Part shown: piece by piece, positions 28,413 to 38,685 of the stretch
How the letters are laid out: the number at the start of each line of letters is the position of its first letter
How positions within the stretch are numbered: the first letter of the stretch is position 1
Assembly: GCF_001629735.1 (NCBI RefSeq)
Contig: NZ_CP015224.1
Span: 2,480,001 to 2,544,000 of the forward strand
Length of the DNA: 64,000 nucleotides
Reading direction: 5' to 3'
DNA from: Lysinibacillus sphaericus
GTDB taxonomy: Bacteria > Bacillota > Bacilli > Bacillales_A > Planococcaceae
Notes under the pieces: model-generated
What the model was told of the DNA's origin: nothing
What the model saw: only the letters and a program-made list of their open reading frames with translations
Database searches by the model: none
Translations under genes and position numbers: made by a program

Positions 28413-30737
28413 CTAAATACCTCCGTCCAGTGCATAGGCTAATACTTCATCTGCCGATGACACTAGTTTAAATGTAAGTTGCTCACGGACACTGTCAGGA
28501 ATATCTTCTATATCGCGTTCATTATCCTTTGGACAAATAATAGTCGTTAATCCTGCACGATGAGCACTTAATGTTTTTTCTTTCAAACCACCTATAGGTA
28601 GTACTCGACCACGTAATGTGATCTCGCCTGTCATCCCTACTTCCCTGCGAATCGGTCGGTTAAGAATTGCAGAGACAATGGCTGTTGCCATTGTAATACC
28701 TGCAGATGGTCCATCTTTAGGGACAGCACCTTCTGGAACATGAATATGAATATCATGTGTATCAAAGTATTCTGGATCTACTTGAAGCTGCTCCATTTTT
28801 GTTCGAACATAGGATAAAGCAGTTTGAGCTGATTCCTTCATGACATCTCCCAGCTTACCTGTTAGTTGCAATTTGCCTTTTCCAGGGGTTAAGGATACTT
28901 CAATTTGTAACGTGTCGCCACCAACTGTTGTGTAAGCAAGACCAGTTGCAACCCCTACTTGATTTTCCTTTTCAGCCTGTCCATAACGGAAACGGTGTTT
29001 ACCAAGCAATTCTTGTAAGGATTTTGAGCTAACCGTCACTCGTTTTTTCTCACCAGAGACAATTATTTTGGCAATTTTACGACATAGCGTAGCAATTTGA
29101 CGTTCTAAACCACGTACCCCAGCCTCACGTGTATAATAACGTATTATATCAATTACTGCTTCATCTTTAATAACAACTTGTGTCTTTTTCAAACCGTGTT
29201 CTTTCAATTGCTTAGGAATTAAATGATTATTTGTAATTTGCGCTTTTTCAATTTCTGTATAGCCCGCTATAGAAATTACTTCCATACGATCTAACAATGG
29301 CCCTGGAATACTACTTAAATCATTGGCAGTGGCAATAAATAGGACATTAGATAAATCATATGTTTCCTCGATATAGTGATCACTAAATGTATTGTTTTGC
29401 GCAGGGTCTAAAACTTCTAGCATTGCTGCTGCAGGATCTCCTCTGAAGTCATTAGACATTTTATCAATTTCATCTAATAAAAATACCGGGTTAATGGTAC
29501 CAGCCTTTTTCATTCCTTGGATAATACGACCTGGCATAGCGCCGACATACGTACGACGGTGCCCACGAATTTCAGATTCATCACGAACCCCACCTAATGA
29601 AATACGAATAAATTTACGATCTAAGCTTTCCGCGATGGAGCGAGCTAATGAAGTTTTCCCCACCCCTGGTGGTCCCGCTAAGCAAAGTATTGGGCCACGA
29701 AGTGAATTTTTCAACTGACGTACAGCTAAATATTCAAGAACCCTTTCTTTAACTTTTTCTAAGCCAGCATGATCACGATTCAAAATGTTCTCAGCATGAT
29801 CGATACTCATACGATCCTCAGTTGCATTTGTCCAAGGTAATGAAATGAGCCAATCGATGTAATTTCGGATAACGCCACTCTCGGCACTAGCACTTGGAAT
29901 TTTTTCATATCTATCTAATTCTTTTAGTGCCACTTCTTTTGTCGACTCTGGCATCCCAGACTCATCAATGGATTTTCGTAATTCGGCTACTTCACCCGTT
30001 TTTCCTTCACGATCGCCAAGCTCTGTTTGGATAGCCTTCATCTGTTCACGTAAATAGTATTCTTTTTGCGTGCGCTCCATCGATTGCTTTACTTTTGAAT
30101 TAATCTTCTTTTCCAGATCGAGTACTTCTTGCTCATCATGCAAACGAATAATTAAGTGATCTAGTCGTTTTTTTACATTTAGCATTTCCAATACTTCTTG
30201 CTTATCTGCAATTTTAAAAGGCAAATGTGATGCAATAATATCTGCTAAACGTCCAGGTTCCTCAATATCTGCAACAGTGTTGATGGTTTCGGCTGTTATT
30301 TTATTAGATGATTTGGCATATTTTTCAAAATACGTTAAGAGTGTACGCATTAAAGCTTGCGTTTCCACATCCTTATCCAACAAATCCTCTTTTACATCAA
30401 TATCAACCAATGTATAATTTTCTAGCGCATGATAGTTTTTCCAAGAAGCACGCGCAACTCCTTCAACTAAAATTCGCAACGTACCATTTGGTAATTTTAA
30501 CATTTGTTTGACATAAGCCATTGTACCAATCGCATATAAATCTTGTTCTTCTGGCTGTTCATCGTGCATTTCCTTTTGTGTTACCAATAAAATCATCTGG
30601 TCCTCTAACATTGCCTGTTCTAGCGCCGCTACAGAACGATTTCTACCCACATCAATATGTAACACCATCGATGGGAATACTAAAAGTCCACGTAAAGGTA
30701 ATAATGGTACATTTGTTGTTTTTTGTATAGTTACCAT
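28413..30737 (-). CDS. lon: ATP-dependent protease La (LonA)
   Basis: From the start at 30737 ([17 protein letters not shown]) the protein has 774 residues, the usual LonA length, with GGAGG upstream. The frame stays open 58 codons further but without similarity to Lon. The order is N-terminal substrate-binding LAN domain, coiled coil, AAA+ module with Walker A GPPGVGKT and Walker B, then the serine-lysine protease domain (catalytic serine in [10 protein letters not shown]). It degrades unfolded and regulatory proteins. The lonB paralogue found between clpX and lonA in B. subtilis is absent. Confidence 0.96.
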   Translation of the reverse strand: MVTIQKTTNVPLLPLRGLLVFPSMVLHIDVGRNRSVAALEQAMLEDQMILLVTQKEMHDEQPEEQDLYAIGTMAYVKQMLKLPNGTLRILVEGVARASWKNYHALENYTLVDIDVKEDLLDKDVETQALMRTLLTYFEKYAKSSNKITAETINTVADIEEPGRLADIIASHLPFKIADKQEVLEMLNVKKRLDHLIIRLHDEQEVLDLEKKINSKVKQSMERTQKEYYLREQMKAIQTELGDREGKTGEVAELRKSIDESGMPESTKEVALKELDRYEKIPSASAESGVIRNYIDWLISLPWTNATEDRMSIDHAENILNRDHAGLEKVKERVLEYLAVRQLKNSLRGPILCLAGPPGVGKTSLARSIAESLDRKFIRISLGGVRDESEIRGHRRTYVGAMPGRIIQGMKKAGTINPVFLLDEIDKMSNDFRGDPAAAMLEVLDPAQNNTFSDHYIEETYDLSNVLFIATANDLSSIPGPLLDRMEVISIAGYTEIEKAQITNNHLIPKQLKEHGLKKTQVVIKDEAVIDIIRYYTREAGVRGLERQIATLCRKIAKIIVSGEKKRVTVSSKSLQELLGKHRFRYGQAEKENQVGVATGLAYTTVGGDTLQIEVSLTPGKGKLQLTGKLGDVMKESAQTALSYVRTKMEQLQVDPEYFDTHDIHIHVPEGAVPKDGPSAGITMATAIVSAILNRPIRREVGMTGEITLRGRVLPIGGLKEKTLSAHRAGLTTIICPKDNERDIEDIPDSVREQLTFKLVSSADEVLAYALDGGI

Positions 30738-30871
30738 GCGGGTATTCACCTCCGTCAAAATTTTCATGTTCAATTCCCGCGCTACTAGTATGTGTTTAAA
30801 AAACTGATTCACACTAGTTATTGAAACGAGCCAAAAATTTCTACAAGTCAGTTGGCCAATATGTAAGAATG

Positions 30872-30923
30872 AATAAAAAGCTGACTGTCGATATGTGCGA
30901 ACATTGCACAATCGAAGTCAGCT
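30872..30923 (-). terminator. Terminator between clpX and lon
   Basis: A long hairpin with outer arms AGCTGACT / AGTCAGCT and inner GCAC pairing, followed by TTTTTATT on the minus strand, lies 44 bases after clpX. It separates clpX from lon, which must have its own promoter in the region 30738-30870. Confidence 0.8.
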
Positions 30924-30966
30924 AATTACTCTTTATCTCATAACGGTAGACAGCCAATTCTATACG

Positions 30967-32238
30967 CTATGCTGAAGTTTTTGTGTCGCTACCTTCATCG
31001 AGTTCAGTGCCATCTTCAAGAAGCAATTTCGGTTTTTCTTTATCCGTAATTGTTTTTGCAGTAATGATACATTTTTTTACGTCTTCACGTGAAGGCAGTT
31101 CGTACATTACATCAAGCATCGTTGACTCAATTATTGAACGAAGACCACGTGCACCTGTTTTACGCTCGATTGCTTCCTTCGCAATTTCCGCAAGCGCACC
31201 TTCATCAAACTCAAGCTCAACACCGTCTAGTTCAAGCATTTTCTGATATTGCTTAGCTAGTGCATTTTTAGGCTCCGTCAAAATTTGTACAAGTGCAGCT
31301 TCATTTAATTGCTCTAGGCTAGCTAGTACTGGTAATCGACCAATGAACTCTGGTATTAGACCAAATTTCAGTAAATCCTCAGGAATCAGCTTAGACATGA
31401 TAGAACCTTCATCTACGTCCACTATATTCGGATCTGATCCAAATCCAATTATTTTTTCACCTTGGCGACGTTTAATGATGGATTCAATACCATCGAATGC
31501 TCCACCTACAATGAATAGAATATTGGTTGTATCGATTTGTAAAAACTCTTGATGAGGATGTTTTCGGCCACCTTGTGGTGGAACACTTGCAACAGTTCCT
31601 TCTAAAATTTTAAGAAGTGCTTGTTGAACACCTTCGCCAGAAACATCACGTGTAATGGATGGGTTTTCTGACTTACGTGCAACTTTATCAATTTCATCAA
31701 TATAGATAATACCTTTTTCAGCGCGTTCGATATCATAATCTGCTGATTGGATTAGCTTTAATAAAATATTTTCAACGTCCTCACCAACATATCCTGCTTC
31801 AGTTAATGAAGTAGCATCCGCGATGGCGAATGGAACATTTAATATACGTGCTAACGTTTGAGCTAATAAAGTTTTACCGCTACCAGTTGGGCCGATTAAC
31901 ACAATGTTCGATTTTGCCAATTCTACATCATCAATTTTACTGTTTGTATTGATGCGTTTATAGTGATTATAAACCGCAACTGCTAATGCTTTTTTAGCAC
32001 GCTCTTGTCCAATTACATACTCATCTAAAATCGTTAGAATCTCTTTTGGTTTTGGAATATCTTGAAATTCGATTTCCTCTTCTACACCTAGTTCCTCAAC
32101 AACGATTTCTGAACAAAGCTCAATACACTCATCACAAATATACACACCAGGACCTGCTACTAATTTACGTACTTGTTCTTGTGGTTTTCCACAGAATGAG
32201 CATTTTAAATTGCCTTTTTCATCATTAAATTTGAACAA
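30967..32238 (-). CDS. clpX: ATP-dependent Clp protease ATP-binding subunit ClpX
   Basis: The 423-residue AAA+ unfoldase feeds substrates to ClpP. The N-terminal zinc domain has its four cysteines at 13, 16, 35 and 38. Walker A is GPTGSGKT, Walker B is IIYIDEIDK, and the IGF-type ClpP loop (KIIGFGSDP) is present. Translation probably starts at a TTG (32238) with GGGGTG 7 bases upstream. A good sigma-A promoter lies 27-55 bases before it. Confidence 0.97.
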
Positions 32239-32264
32239 TATGTTTCACCCCTATTCAAGCAACA

Positions 32265-32293
32265 ATCTTACAAGATTATTGAACCTTTATCAA
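32265..32293 (-). promoter_or_regulatory. Sigma-A-type promoter of clpX
   Basis: On the minus strand TTGATA (32293-32288) and TAAGAT (32270-32265) are separated by exactly 17 bases, close in front of clpX. Confidence 0.7.
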
Positions 32294-32690
32294 ATAAATT
32301 GTCTGCATCATTTACGCCTTCGCATTCATGCAAGTAGATTATAACGTCATGTTGTTTACTTCCTTCGCCGTCTGCAGCATATTTTTCAGGAACCCATTTG
32401 CGTAACCTTTCGTTACCTAAGGTCTCGGTTCTTCACTACTGACACATAAGATTCAAGCTGTCATCAACTACTGATTTCTCGATCAGCTACATAGCTTTTT
32501 ATTTATAAATCTACTACATTCATCTACAAAGGCTTTGTTCATTCGAAGATATGTTGATTGTTAATGTCCTTATGATCTTACAGAATGAAGTTAAATGAGC
32601 ATCGTGTAAAAATAAAAACAATACTATGTATGTGAAGTGTAAAGTGAGTCGTACTAAACTTTAAGGGGACTGATTTTTAGTTGATGTGAT
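32294..32690. other. Intergenic region between tig and clpX
   Basis: About 400 bases with no open frame supported by a ribosome binding site. I see no clear palindrome or repeat apart from the clpX promoter at one end and the tig terminator at the other. Confidence 0.5.
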
Positions 32691-32729
32691 AAAACAAGGC
32701 ACGGTTTAATGCCGTACCTTGTTTTTTTT
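32691..32729 (-). terminator. Intrinsic terminator after tig
   Basis: Arms AAGGTACGG / CCGTGCCTT (one wobble) and a T-run on the minus strand lie 23 bases beyond the tig stop. Confidence 0.85.
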
Positions 32730-32751
32730 AGCTATCTAATTACATAAAATC

Positions 32752-34041
32752 TTATTCAGTAATTTTAGCGTTTTCTACTAAAAACTCAACTGTTTTTTGG
32801 ATTTTGATGTCGTTTTCAAGTACTGCCGTACCACCTAAAGCACCTGTGATTTGCTCTTTAGTCATGTTGAATTGAGCAGCCATTTTTTCTAATTCTGCTT
32901 CAATATCAGCTTCAGTTGCTTCAATTTTTTCAGCTTCAGCAATCGCTTCTAGTGTTAAAGATACACGTACACGGCTTTCTGCTTCTTCTTTCATTTGACC
33001 ACGTAAATCTTCTTCTGATTGACCAGAGAATTGGTAGTATAAATCTAAGTTCATACCTTGTGTTTGTAGACGTTGGCCAAACTCTTGTAACATACGATCA
33101 GTTTCAGAGTTAATCATACCTGCTGGTACTTCAAACTCAGCATTTTCAGAAGCTTTTTCTACTAGCTCATCACGAAGAGCTGCATCAGATTCAGCTACCT
33201 TTTGTGCTGCAGTTTGTTCTTTAATTTTAGCGCGTAAAGCTTCTACGCTTTCCACTTCTGAATCTAATTCTTTTGCGAATTCATCATTTAATTCAGGAAG
33301 AACTTTTGTTTTAACTTCTTTCACTGTTACTTTGAAAGTAGCTTCTTTACCTGCTAATTCAGCCGCATGGTATTCTTCTGGGAATGTAACAACTACATCT
33401 TTAGATTCGCCAGCTTTCACACCAGTTAATTGCTCTTCAAAACCAGGAATGAAAGAACCTGAACCGATTTCTAGTGGGTAGTCTTCACCTTTACCACCTT
33501 CAAAAGCTTCGTCACCTACGAAACCTTCGAAATCAATTACTGCTGTATCGCCTTCAACGATTGCTTCATCTTCTTTAATTTCTAGTTCAGCTTTACGAGC
33601 TAATTGCTCTTGAATTTGAGCATCTACTTCTTCATCAGTTACTTCAACTGGAAGCTTAGCTACTTCTAGACCTTTGTAGTCACCTAGTTTTGGTTCTGGT
33701 TTAACTGTTACTTGTGCAGTGAATGAGAAATCTTGACCATGTACAAAGTTTTCTGTACCTGCGATTTCTGGGTAATCAACTGGCATAATTCCAGCTTCAT
33801 CGATTGCCTTTGCATAAGAATCAGGAACGATAATTTCTAATGCATCTTGGTATAAAGATTCGATACCAAAACGTTGTTCGAACATTTTACGAGGCATTTT
33901 ACCTTTACGGAAACCTGGTACATTAATTTGTTTTACAACTTTTTTGAACGCTTGGTCCATTGCTGCATCTACTTCTGCAGCTGGTACTTCAATTGTAAGA
34001 GTACCGATATTACCTTCTTGTTTTTCCCATTTTGCTGACAT
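32752..34041 (-). CDS. tig: Trigger factor
   Basis: The 429-residue ribosome-bound chaperone and prolyl isomerase has the N-terminal ribosome-docking signature [19 protein letters not shown]. The FKBP-type PPIase domain (about 150-245, with [20 protein letters not shown]) and the helical C-terminal chaperone arms follow. The position next to ysoA and clpX matches Bacillus. A TTGAAA-16-TATACT promoter lies about 80 bases upstream. Confidence 0.97.
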   Translation of the reverse strand: MSAKWEKQEGNIGTLTIEVPAAEVDAAMDQAFKKVVKQINVPGFRKGKMPRKMFEQRFGIESLYQDALEIIVPDSYAKAIDEAGIMPVDYPEIAGTENFVHGQDFSFTAQVTVKPEPKLGDYKGLEVAKLPVEVTDEEVDAQIQEQLARKAELEIKEDEAIVEGDTAVIDFEGFVGDEAFEGGKGEDYPLEIGSGSFIPGFEEQLTGVKAGESKDVVVTFPEEYHAAELAGKEATFKVTVKEVKTKVLPELNDEFAKELDSEVESVEALRAKIKEQTAAQKVAESDAALRDELVEKASENAEFEVPAGMINSETDRMLQEFGQRLQTQGMNLDLYYQFSGQSEEDLRGQMKEEAESRVRVSLTLEAIAEAEKIEATEADIEAELEKMAAQFNMTKEQITGALGGTAVLENDIKIQKTVEFLVENAKITE

Positions 34042-34120
34042 GTATAAATACCTCCAAATAAATAATCAAGTTTAGGATGTTAGACAATTCATTCGTAACT
34101 ACGATTTTGACAACCATTTT

Positions 34121-34148
34121 AGTATAACATAGATGTGTATAGTTTCAA
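34121..34148 (-). promoter_or_regulatory. Sigma-A-type promoter of tig
   Basis: On the minus strand TTGAAA (34148-34143) and TATACT (34126-34121) are spaced by 16 bases, 80 bases before the tig start. Confidence 0.65.
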
Positions 34149-34160
34149 CTTTTTTCATGC

Positions 34161-35144
34161 CTAATGTAGTTCTGTTAGCTTTTCTAACATTTGTAAAAAG
34201 TCTACGATGTCATCATCCATTTCTTTCACATTTCCTAGCATTGATGATACAAAATCTATATAACTATAGGCTACATCCTCTGCCACAAAAGGATGCCATT
34301 CAAAGGGAAATGTGACAATAGCATGTTTCGCCATTAAATATTGTACCATTTCTAACGTCGTTGGGTCTTGTGCCAACTTATCTTCAATTATATTTTTTAT
34401 TTCACCATATTGTGGTAATTGATTAGGTAACGATAGTTGTGCTGGGTTTATCGTTTTTGAATGCCCTAATTTCGAAACCATAATATCCATTGAAACTTCC
34501 TGTTCAACTAATAAGATTAAAGCCAAGCTCTGGACAAAAGGATGAACGGTCGAACTTTCAATAATTTCTTGCAATGCCGTTTTTAATTGCCTTACATTGG
34601 TATCCATCAGACGATGTAATTTTATAGATTGCTCATTGGCTGTTAGTGCACTGAATTTTTCTAGTTCATATTCCTGCTCCTCAATAAACTGTTGCACATT
34701 TTCTTTTTTTTCAAGATTTTTAGATACTTCTCTATTAAGGTTTTTTAATCGTTCAAATTTCTCCACTTGATCACTTGGCAGTACGCTTTCCTCAAGGAGG
34801 GTTGTGATTAACGTCTCTACTTGATGGTATTCCTTCAGCTGCATACAAATTGTAATGTACAATTCCATGACTTCCACATACATGGTTGTCCCCATGGCAA
34901 AAAGCTGTTCACAAACACCTTTCGCTTTGTCATAATCCTTTAACTCGTATAGAGCAAAGGCATAAGCACTAAGTGCAAATTCATCACCCGTTTCATATAT
35001 AAAGGCCTTTTCAAAACTTGCAATAGCTTTCTCATATTGATAATTTTCTGCAAACATATGCCCTTCACGTATTAATGTTTGGACAGCTCCTGGAAAAACA
35101 ACAATATTGTCATGTTTAATGACATGACGCTTACGTTTTGTCAT
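34161..35144 (-). CDS. ysoA: TPR-repeat protein, YsoA-like
   Basis: The 327-residue soluble protein contains tetratricopeptide-type helices in its first third (NYQYEKAIASFEKAFIYETG and onward to about residue 120), then a helical C-terminal half of unknown fold. TPR proteins act as interaction scaffolds. In B. subtilis ysoA stands directly upstream of tig, as here. The ATG at 35144 has GGAGGTG 7 bases upstream; the GTG at 35153 lies inside that site. Confidence 0.8.
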   Translation of the reverse strand: MTKRKRHVIKHDNIVVFPGAVQTLIREGHMFAENYQYEKAIASFEKAFIYETGDEFALSAYAFALYELKDYDKAKGVCEQLFAMGTTMYVEVMELYITICMQLKEYHQVETLITTLLEESVLPSDQVEKFERLKNLNREVSKNLEKKENVQQFIEEQEYELEKFSALTANEQSIKLHRLMDTNVRQLKTALQEIIESSTVHPFVQSLALILLVEQEVSMDIMVSKLGHSKTINPAQLSLPNQLPQYGEIKNIIEDKLAQDPTTLEMVQYLMAKHAIVTFPFEWHPFVAEDVAYSYIDFVSSMLGNVKEMDDDIVDFLQMLEKLTELH

Positions 35145-35357
35145 TCCCCTCACCTCCTCCGTTCTATTTTTCTTTTCAATTATTTACTAAAAATATCCAC
35201 AAGTTTCTTATTTTTTACAAAAATAATTGTTTTTACATTCATATTTTGTAATAAAATGTATTATAATTACATTAGTCGAAAATCTATTACAACTTGCAGA
35301 CTTTCTACACGGTTGTCTGCATCCAGAAAATCAAGTTCTTAACAAGGAGTGGAATAC

Positions 35358-35822
35358 ATGCAATTACTAGATACAATCACAGAATTTGACCATTGTATCT
35401 CACCTGCATTCGAGGCATTATCGATTAAAGTCATTTCATTTTCTACAGCGGACGGACCTACTCAAGATAGTCCGATTGAATTTGAATTTTTAACACGTAC
35501 AAAAATTGATGTTTACACGCAAGAGGCTAGCACTTATCTTTTACGTATTCTTGGAACAATCCCCGGTTCTATTGCAATTGGACATCAAAATGAAACTCTT
35601 TCTATAATTCCTCAAAAAGTAAATATTGAATGTAATGACAAACTGTTACATGTTGACAAAAAAGATATGCATCAAATTTTACAACATCCTGAGCCGAATC
35701 GTCATTACAGTGAATGGCTTATTGATGCTATAAAAAATACCAATATTCTCGTTGAGCTGAAGACAAACCAACACTCACTGATTGAGTGGCCAATCGGTAT
35801 AAAGTCAGCCGCCATAATATAG
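35358..35822 (+). CDS. Protein of unknown function
   Basis: A 154-residue acidic soluble protein with no motif that I recognise. The ATG at 35358 follows AAGGAG at 8 bases, and a clear terminator lies 8 bases after the stop, so this is a real single-gene unit. A TATAAT hexamer at 35262-35267 is a possible -10. It is the first plus-strand gene after the long minus-strand housekeeping block. Confidence 0.65.
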   Translation: MQLLDTITEFDHCISPAFEALSIKVISFSTADGPTQDSPIEFEFLTRTKIDVYTQEASTYLLRILGTIPGSIAIGHQNETLSIIPQKVNIECNDKLLHVDKKDMHQILQHPEPNRHYSEWLIDAIKNTNILVELKTNQHSLIEWPIGIKSAAII

Positions 35823-35830
35823 GTAGAGAT

Positions 35831-35859
35831 AGACATACTTCATCGGTATGTCTTTTTTT
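35831..35859 (+). terminator. Intrinsic terminator after the 154-residue gene
   Basis: Arms AGACATAC / GTATGTCT and a run of eight T residues. Confidence 0.9.
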
Positions 35860-35992
35860 GTTACTCCTATTTAAGCATTTCCATTTTGTTGCGTTTCTAT
35901 CATAACAACTTTCTATAGCTTCTGGAAATAATATTATAGCAACTCTCAACATTAAAGTATTTGTATACTAACCGTCCATCAGGATTGCAAAT

Positions 35993-36022
35993 TGGTCGAT
36001 TTGCTTAAAAAAGAGCTATAAT
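35993..36022 (+). promoter_or_regulatory. Candidate promoter of the DUF2785 gene
   Basis: A perfect TATAAT at 36017-36022 is preceded at 18 bases by TTGGTC. The -10 lies 36 bases before the start codon. Confidence 0.45.
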
Positions 36023-36058
36023 AATAGAACAATCCTTATGATGGAGGCACATTTAAAT

Positions 36059-36901
36059 ATGAATTTAAAAGAAACACTACAATCTTTTTCTACCATGACA
36101 CTGCATGAACGTCAGGCAATGATGAAGGACAAAGGAGAATGGCTCTTACAGGAAATGATGATTCATATTGGCTCAACTGATGCTGAATTGCGCGATCATT
36201 TAATTTATCGTACGTTTATTAATTTACTGAGTGATAATTTATTAAGCACACAACAATTACAATTTTTATTTGAAACAGCAACTAGTGATAACTCCTTATA
36301 TTTACATATCGGAGAAGCGCCAACAGACAGTGTCTTTACTAGGTCATTCTCTGCATTGCTTATTGCAGGTTTGCTTGCAAAGGATGCCGAGATGCTTGTT
36401 TTAAAGGACGATGAGTTGCAACCGTTTTTTAAAAAAATTGGACGTTATCTATTATTAGAGCAAGATACAAGAGGTTACGTACAGGATAAAGGATGGGCAC
36501 ATAGTATTTCACATGGAGCTGATTTAGCCGCCATGACCATTAAACACCCAAAATTCGATTTGCAATATGCTCCGTCCATTTTACATGCACTAAAGCTTGC
36601 CACTTGGAAAGGTACAGTCTATGTTAACGATGAAGAAGAGCGATTAATTAACATCGTAGATGCTTTATTACAACAAAATTACTCGGAGAAAGCTTTGATT
36701 GAATTTGTTGAACAAGCCTTTGACAAATTTGAAATGCATTTAATGACTCAAGGTTATAACGAAAGCTTTTTTAGTGGGCGTACTTGTACATTAAACTTCA
36801 TGAAGACATTATATTTTTCTTTAAAAATGAATAATAAAGCCCCTCAATTACAAAATACAATTTATGGACAAGTAGCCAAATGGCTAAAGCTTGGTGACTG
36901 A
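36059..36901 (+). CDS. DUF2785-family protein
   Basis: The 280-residue protein matches the DUF2785 pattern as I know it: helical repeats with the segments VFTRSFSALLIAGLLAKD, DTRGYVQDKGWAHSISHGAD and GRTCTLNFMKTLYFSLK. The family has no assigned biochemical function. The ATG at 36059 has GGAGG at 9 to 10 bases. It is followed by a strong terminator and looks monocistronic. Confidence 0.8.
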   Translation: MNLKETLQSFSTMTLHERQAMMKDKGEWLLQEMMIHIGSTDAELRDHLIYRTFINLLSDNLLSTQQLQFLFETATSDNSLYLHIGEAPTDSVFTRSFSALLIAGLLAKDAEMLVLKDDELQPFFKKIGRYLLLEQDTRGYVQDKGWAHSISHGADLAAMTIKHPKFDLQYAPSILHALKLATWKGTVYVNDEEERLINIVDALLQQNYSEKALIEFVEQAFDKFEMHLMTQGYNESFFSGRTCTLNFMKTLYFSLKMNNKAPQLQNTIYGQVAKWLKLGD

Positions 36902-36961
36902 CTAAAAAATGCTGATTCAATACGTTTCTTTCTCAAAAACATGAAAAATTTCTACCATACT

Positions 36962-36996
36962 AGCAAACTAAGACTTTTCTTAGTTTGCTTTTTGTT
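36962..36996 (+). terminator. Intrinsic terminator after the DUF2785 gene
   Basis: Perfect 11-base arms AGCAAACTAAG / CTTAGTTTGCT followed by TTTTTG. Confidence 0.9.
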
Positions 36997-37719
36997 TTTC
37001 AAACAGAATATGAATATGTAAATTTATGTATAATCAAGAAAACTATTTGTTATATTAACATAATTAATAACACTCCCCATTTATTCCCTTTTCAATCATT
37101 CCTTTCATTGATAGTTCATCCTAATGTTTCCATACAAAGACTCTTTAGCTACTCCTTTTATATAAAAAAGGCAAATAAAAAACATTATTATGCCCGATGA
37201 GATACTGATTTTATTACAAAACAGCGTCCAAAATGTGAAATGCAATTTTTCATAAAAAAAACTATTTACTTAGTTAAACATGAAGAATCCAGTGTTTTCA
37301 ACGTTTCCACAGTGTTTAATGAACAAAACCTTAAAATACCAATACTAAAATAACGATTTTTGTTCAAAAAATGTTCAAATTCAATGTATCTTTACTATCT
37401 TTTTCATAACAAAATTATGTTTTTTCTTAAAAACAGGGCGTATAATCCAATGTGCAAACAACGACAAGATGTGACAATCGTTATAGACATGTACGTATGT
37501 GAAACGATTGCACAAATCATTGATTTTGCTAACGCTTGCATTAGACCAATCAACTTCAAGATTTATGTTTCATATTGAACCATGCCATTGTAAATTCTTA
37601 AGTTGTTGATTGGTACGCCAAGATAAAAGAGGTGACCTCAGTATCCACTATTTATAAATGTGAACTGACAAAAAACACATGAATTTTATGAATAGCCGTT
37701 CTATAGAAAGGAGTCAAAC
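36997..37719. other. Long AT-rich region upstream of qoxABCD
   Basis: About 720 bases with no supported gene. Short open frames (36985-37200 and 37360-37578, plus strand) have no ribosome binding site and unlikely composition. It must hold the qox promoter; I could not single out a convincing one. Confidence 0.5.
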
Positions 37720-38625
37720 ATGAAGAAAAAATTAAGTTTAATGTTTGTAGCATTGGGTGCTCTTGCACTTCTTTCTGGATGTGAGCCATTAACAGTGTTC
37801 AATCCTAAAGGGCCAAATGCCGAAACATTATCAAACACAATTATTTTATCCATTATTACAATGGCCTTTATATTACTAGTCGTGTATGTGCTTTTAGCCT
37901 TTATGCTAACTAAATATCGTGCATCTAAAACAGCTGCTGATTATGAGCCACCTCATGAAGAGGGTAGCCATCTTCTAGAAATCACATGGACAGTAATTCC
38001 AATTATTATTGTTGCATTCTTGGCCGTTGTAACTGTAAGAACAACATCTACTGTAGAGGCTCAGCCAGCAGGATATGACGATAAAGAACCTTTAGTAATT
38101 TATGCTTCATCATCAAACTGGAAATGGCATTTTAGTTACCCTGAAGAAGGTGTTGAAACAGTTAACTATGTCAACATTCCAGTGGATCGTCCAATTGAGT
38201 TTAAATTATACTCATTTGGTCCGATCACAAGTTTCTGGATTCCTCAATTAGCAGGTCAAAAATATGCCATGAGTGATATGTTAACAACCATTCACCTTGC
38301 TGCAGATGAGGTGGGTTCATTCATGGGACGTAACTCTAACTTCAATGGACGCGGATTTGCAGAAATGGAATTTGAAGCACAATCTATGACACAAGAAGAC
38401 TTCGACAAATGGGTAGCTGATGTTAAAGCAAAAGAAAAACCATTAACAGAAGAAAAATTTGATGAGCTTTTAAAGGCTGAGCATGTTGGTCGCCAAAGCT
38501 TCTCATCTACACACTTAGAATTCAGCCCTGCCCCAATGGAACATGGTAAAAACATGAAAATGGGTGACATGGATCATGGTGACATGTCTGAAGAAGATAT
38601 GAATAATGAACATTCAGGTCATTAA
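37720..38625 (+). CDS. qoxA: Cytochrome aa3 quinol oxidase subunit II
   Basis: The 301-residue lipoprotein has a signal peptide with lipobox (LLSG-C21) and two transmembrane helices (about 42-66 and 91-112). The periplasmic cupredoxin-type domain lacks the CuA cysteines and histidines, which marks a quinol oxidase rather than a cytochrome c oxidase. The C-terminus ends in a methionine- and histidine-rich tail of about 30 residues. It starts the qoxABCD operon; AAAGGAG lies 6 to 7 bases before the ATG. The complex oxidises menaquinol and pumps protons. Confidence 0.96.
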   Translation: MKKKLSLMFVALGALALLSGCEPLTVFNPKGPNAETLSNTIILSIITMAFILLVVYVLLAFMLTKYRASKTAADYEPPHEEGSHLLEITWTVIPIIIVAFLAVVTVRTTSTVEAQPAGYDDKEPLVIYASSSNWKWHFSYPEEGVETVNYVNIPVDRPIEFKLYSFGPITSFWIPQLAGQKYAMSDMLTTIHLAADEVGSFMGRNSNFNGRGFAEMEFEAQSMTQEDFDKWVADVKAKEKPLTEEKFDELLKAEHVGRQSFSSTHLEFSPAPMEHGKNMKMGDMDHGDMSEEDMNNEHSGH

Positions 38626-38685
38626 TTTACATTTAACTTGAACGAGTAGAATATTAATTTTTTAATTTTGAAAGGAGCGCATCCA

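Noticed and set aside
36985-37578. Two short plus-strand frames upstream of qoxA (36985-37200 and 37360-37578)
   Set aside because: No ribosome binding site before either start, and the first begins inside the preceding terminator. They look like chance frames in AT-rich DNA.
38292-38570. 92-codon minus-strand frame opposite qoxA
   Set aside because: It is the antisense of a well-supported gene and has no ribosome binding site.
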